Source: Vulcanimicrobiota bacterium (GTDB lineage: Bacteria; Vulcanimicrobiota; Vulcanimicrobiia; Vulcanimicrobiales; Vulcanimicrobiaceae). Taken from it: a DNA stretch of 6,722 nucleotides. The stretch spans positions 1 to 6,722 of the forward strand of contig JABEUW010000075.1 of NCBI GenBank assembly GCA_013043945.1, given 5' to 3'. The position numbers and the translations under genes were made by a program. Under the pieces are notes generated by a model. It was not told where the DNA came from, did not search any database, and was given only the letters and a program-made list of their open reading frames with translations. Shown here piece by piece: positions 5,520 to 6,722 of the stretch (its first letter is position 1; each line of letters opens with the position of its first letter).

Positions 5520-5534
5520 ACCGGCAGCACCGAG

Positions 5535-6722
5535 ATGTTCGAACAGCTCAGCGATCGGTTAGGCGCGGTATTCTCGCGTCTTACGGGTCGCGGCCGGCTC
5601 AGCGAGAGCGACGTTACCGAGGCGCTACGCGAAGTTCGCGTAGCGCTCTTGGAAGCGGACGTCTCGCTTGCGTCGGCAAAAGCGTTCGTCGCGCGGGTCA
5701 AAGAGCGTGCGCTCGGCGCGGATATCCTCGCCTCGCTCACGCCGGGGCAGACGATCGTTTCGATCTGCCACGAGGAACTCGTTGCGTTGCTCGGCGGTGC
5801 CGAGGCGCGGCTACAATTCAGCGACGCACCGCCGTCGGTGATTTTGCTCGTCGGGCTCCAGGGCTCGGGTAAAACGACTCACGCGGGAAAGATCGCCCTG
5901 CGGCTCAAGGAGCAGGGGCGACGGAGCTTGCTCGTCGCCGCCGACATCTATCGCCCCGCTGCAATCGCGCAGTTACAACGGCTCGGCGAACAGATCGAAT
6001 TACCGGTCTTCGAACGGGGAACCGCCGATCCCGTCGAGACGGCGCGCCTCGGCGTCGCCGAAGCGAAACGGCTCGGTATTTCGACGGTGATTATCGATAC
6101 TGCGGGGCGCCTGCAGATCGACGATTCCTTGATGTCCGAACTCGAACGCATAAAGGCCGCCACCCAACCGCGCGAGATTCTCTTCGTCGCCGACGCGATG
6201 ACCGGACAAGAAGCGGCGAACGTCGCCGACGGATTCCACCGTCGGCTCGGCATCACCGGCATCGTGCTCACCAAGATGGATGGCGATACCCGCGGCGGCG
6301 CGGCGCTCTCGATCTTCGAGCGCACCGGCGCGCCGATTAAGCTCATCGGCGTCGGCGAAAAGCTCTCGGCGCTCGAAGCATTTTACCCCGATCGCTTAGC
6401 CTCGCGCATTCTCGGAATGGGCGACGTGCTGACGCTGATCGAAAAGACGCGCGGTATCTATACCGAGGAACAAGCAAAATCGCTCGAGCAGAAGATGCGC
6501 AGCTCGCAATTCTCGCTCGACGATTTTCTCGACCAGCTACGACAGGTCCGCAAGATGGGGCCGATGGGCGATCTTCTGAAGATGATCCCCGGTATGTCGC
6601 GCGCGCTCCCAAAGAATTTTGAGCTCCCGGAGAGGGAGCTCAAAAAAACCGAGGCGATCATCTGCTCGATGACGCGGCAAGAACGGCGTGCTCCGCAGAT
6701 TCTCAATGGATCTCGGCGTAAA
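5535..6722 (+). CDS. ffh: Signal recognition particle protein Ffh (SRP54), 3' end beyond window
   Basis: 396 codons are visible from the ATG at 5535 and the frame is open at the right edge. Ffh binds SRP RNA and signal sequences of nascent membrane proteins and delivers ribosomes to FtsY. The N domain spans about residues 1-90 (ending HEELVALLGG). The G domain has P-loop GLQGSGKTT (107-115), DIYRPAAIAQL (137-147), DTAGR (188-192), TKMDGDTRGG (246-255) and GVGEK (272-276). The M domain starts near 305, with FLDQLRQVRKMGPMGDLLKMIPGM (331-354) and MTRQERRAPQILNGSRRK at the edge. The last is the start of the RNA-binding helix-turn-helix, so roughly the final 50 or so residues are missing. The Shine-Dalgarno is weak. 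It is cotranscribed with acpP by spacing. Confidence 0.97.
   Translation, partial: MFEQLSDRLGAVFSRLTGRGRLSESDVTEALREVRVALLEADVSLASAKAFVARVKERALGADILASLTPGQTIVSICHEELVALLGGAEARLQFSDAPPSVILLVGLQGSGKTTHAGKIALRLKEQGRRSLLVAADIYRPAAIAQLQRLGEQIELPVFERGTADPVETARLGVAEAKRLGISTVIIDTAGRLQIDDSLMSELERIKAATQPREILFVADAMTGQEAANVADGFHRRLGITGIVLTKMDGDTRGGAALSIFERTGAPIKLIGVGEKLSALEAFYPDRLASRILGMGDVLTLIEKTRGIYTEEQAKSLEQKMRSSQFSLDDFLDQLRQVRKMGPMGDLLKMIPGMSRALPKNFELPERELKKTEAIICSMTRQERRAPQILNGSRRK
6617..6645 (+). repeat. Perfect inverted repeat next to an A7 run inside ffh
   Basis: TTTTGAGCTCCC (6617-6628) and GGGAGCTCAAAA (6634-6645) form a 12-bp perfect stem with the 5-nt loop GGAGA. The A run continues to 6648 (seven A). 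It lies in the M-domain linker coding for NFELPERELKKTE. On the + strand the T tract precedes the stem and the A tract follows it; the - strand reads the same way, so it is not a standard terminator in either direction. Confidence 0.75.

Noticed and set aside
1..6722. CRISPR arrays, insertion sequences, rRNA genes and replication origins.
   Set aside because: No spaced direct repeats, transposase motifs, terminal inverted repeats, rRNA sequence or DnaA-box clusters were seen on reading both strands.

Overview
The window is high-GC bacterial chromosome. It holds a conserved housekeeping operon on the + strand (lipid synthesis, ribosome and protein targeting) and a compact set of unrelated genes on the - strand. 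GTG and TTG starts are common, junctions are tight (GTGA and ATGA overlaps), and Shine-Dalgarno sites are good where genes do not overlap. The operon order yceD-rpmF-fabH-fabD-fabG-acpP-ffh, without plsX or fabF, does not match the classic proteobacterial or Bacillus order. It would fit a deep-branching high-GC lineage such as Eremiobacterota/WPS-2 or Armatimonadota. That placement is inference with low confidence.

Left part, - strand, positions 1-1757. A lytic-transglycosylase-like gene without a signal peptide (1757-1146) is followed by two small genes, 105 and 86 codons long. The two small proteins share a C-terminal module and so form a tandem paralogue pair. The three genes are translationally coupled. 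Next come a tRNA-Ile(GAU) gene with encoded CCA (506-430) and a strong intrinsic terminator (about 391-423). Beyond the terminator, the start of a signal-peptide-bearing secreted protein runs off the left edge; its frame is doubtful after about residue 44.

Middle, 1758-1879. This divergent intergenic region carries a near-consensus sigma70-type promoter for the + strand operon (TTGACA, 17 nt, TACAAT). A 13-bp operator-like inverted repeat lies over the expected transcription start, followed by a GC-rich hairpin in the leader.

Right part, + strand, 1880-6722. YceD (DUF177) and ribosomal protein L32 are followed by four components of type II fatty acid synthesis: FabD loads malonate onto ACP, FabH makes the first condensation, FabG reduces the 3-ketoacyl-ACP, and AcpP carries the intermediates. 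The operon continues into ffh, the signal recognition particle GTPase, which is cut off by the right edge in its M domain. The most notable unexplained material is the transglycosylase plus paralogue cassette, which looks like a small export, needle or ejection module but has no recognised family assignment.
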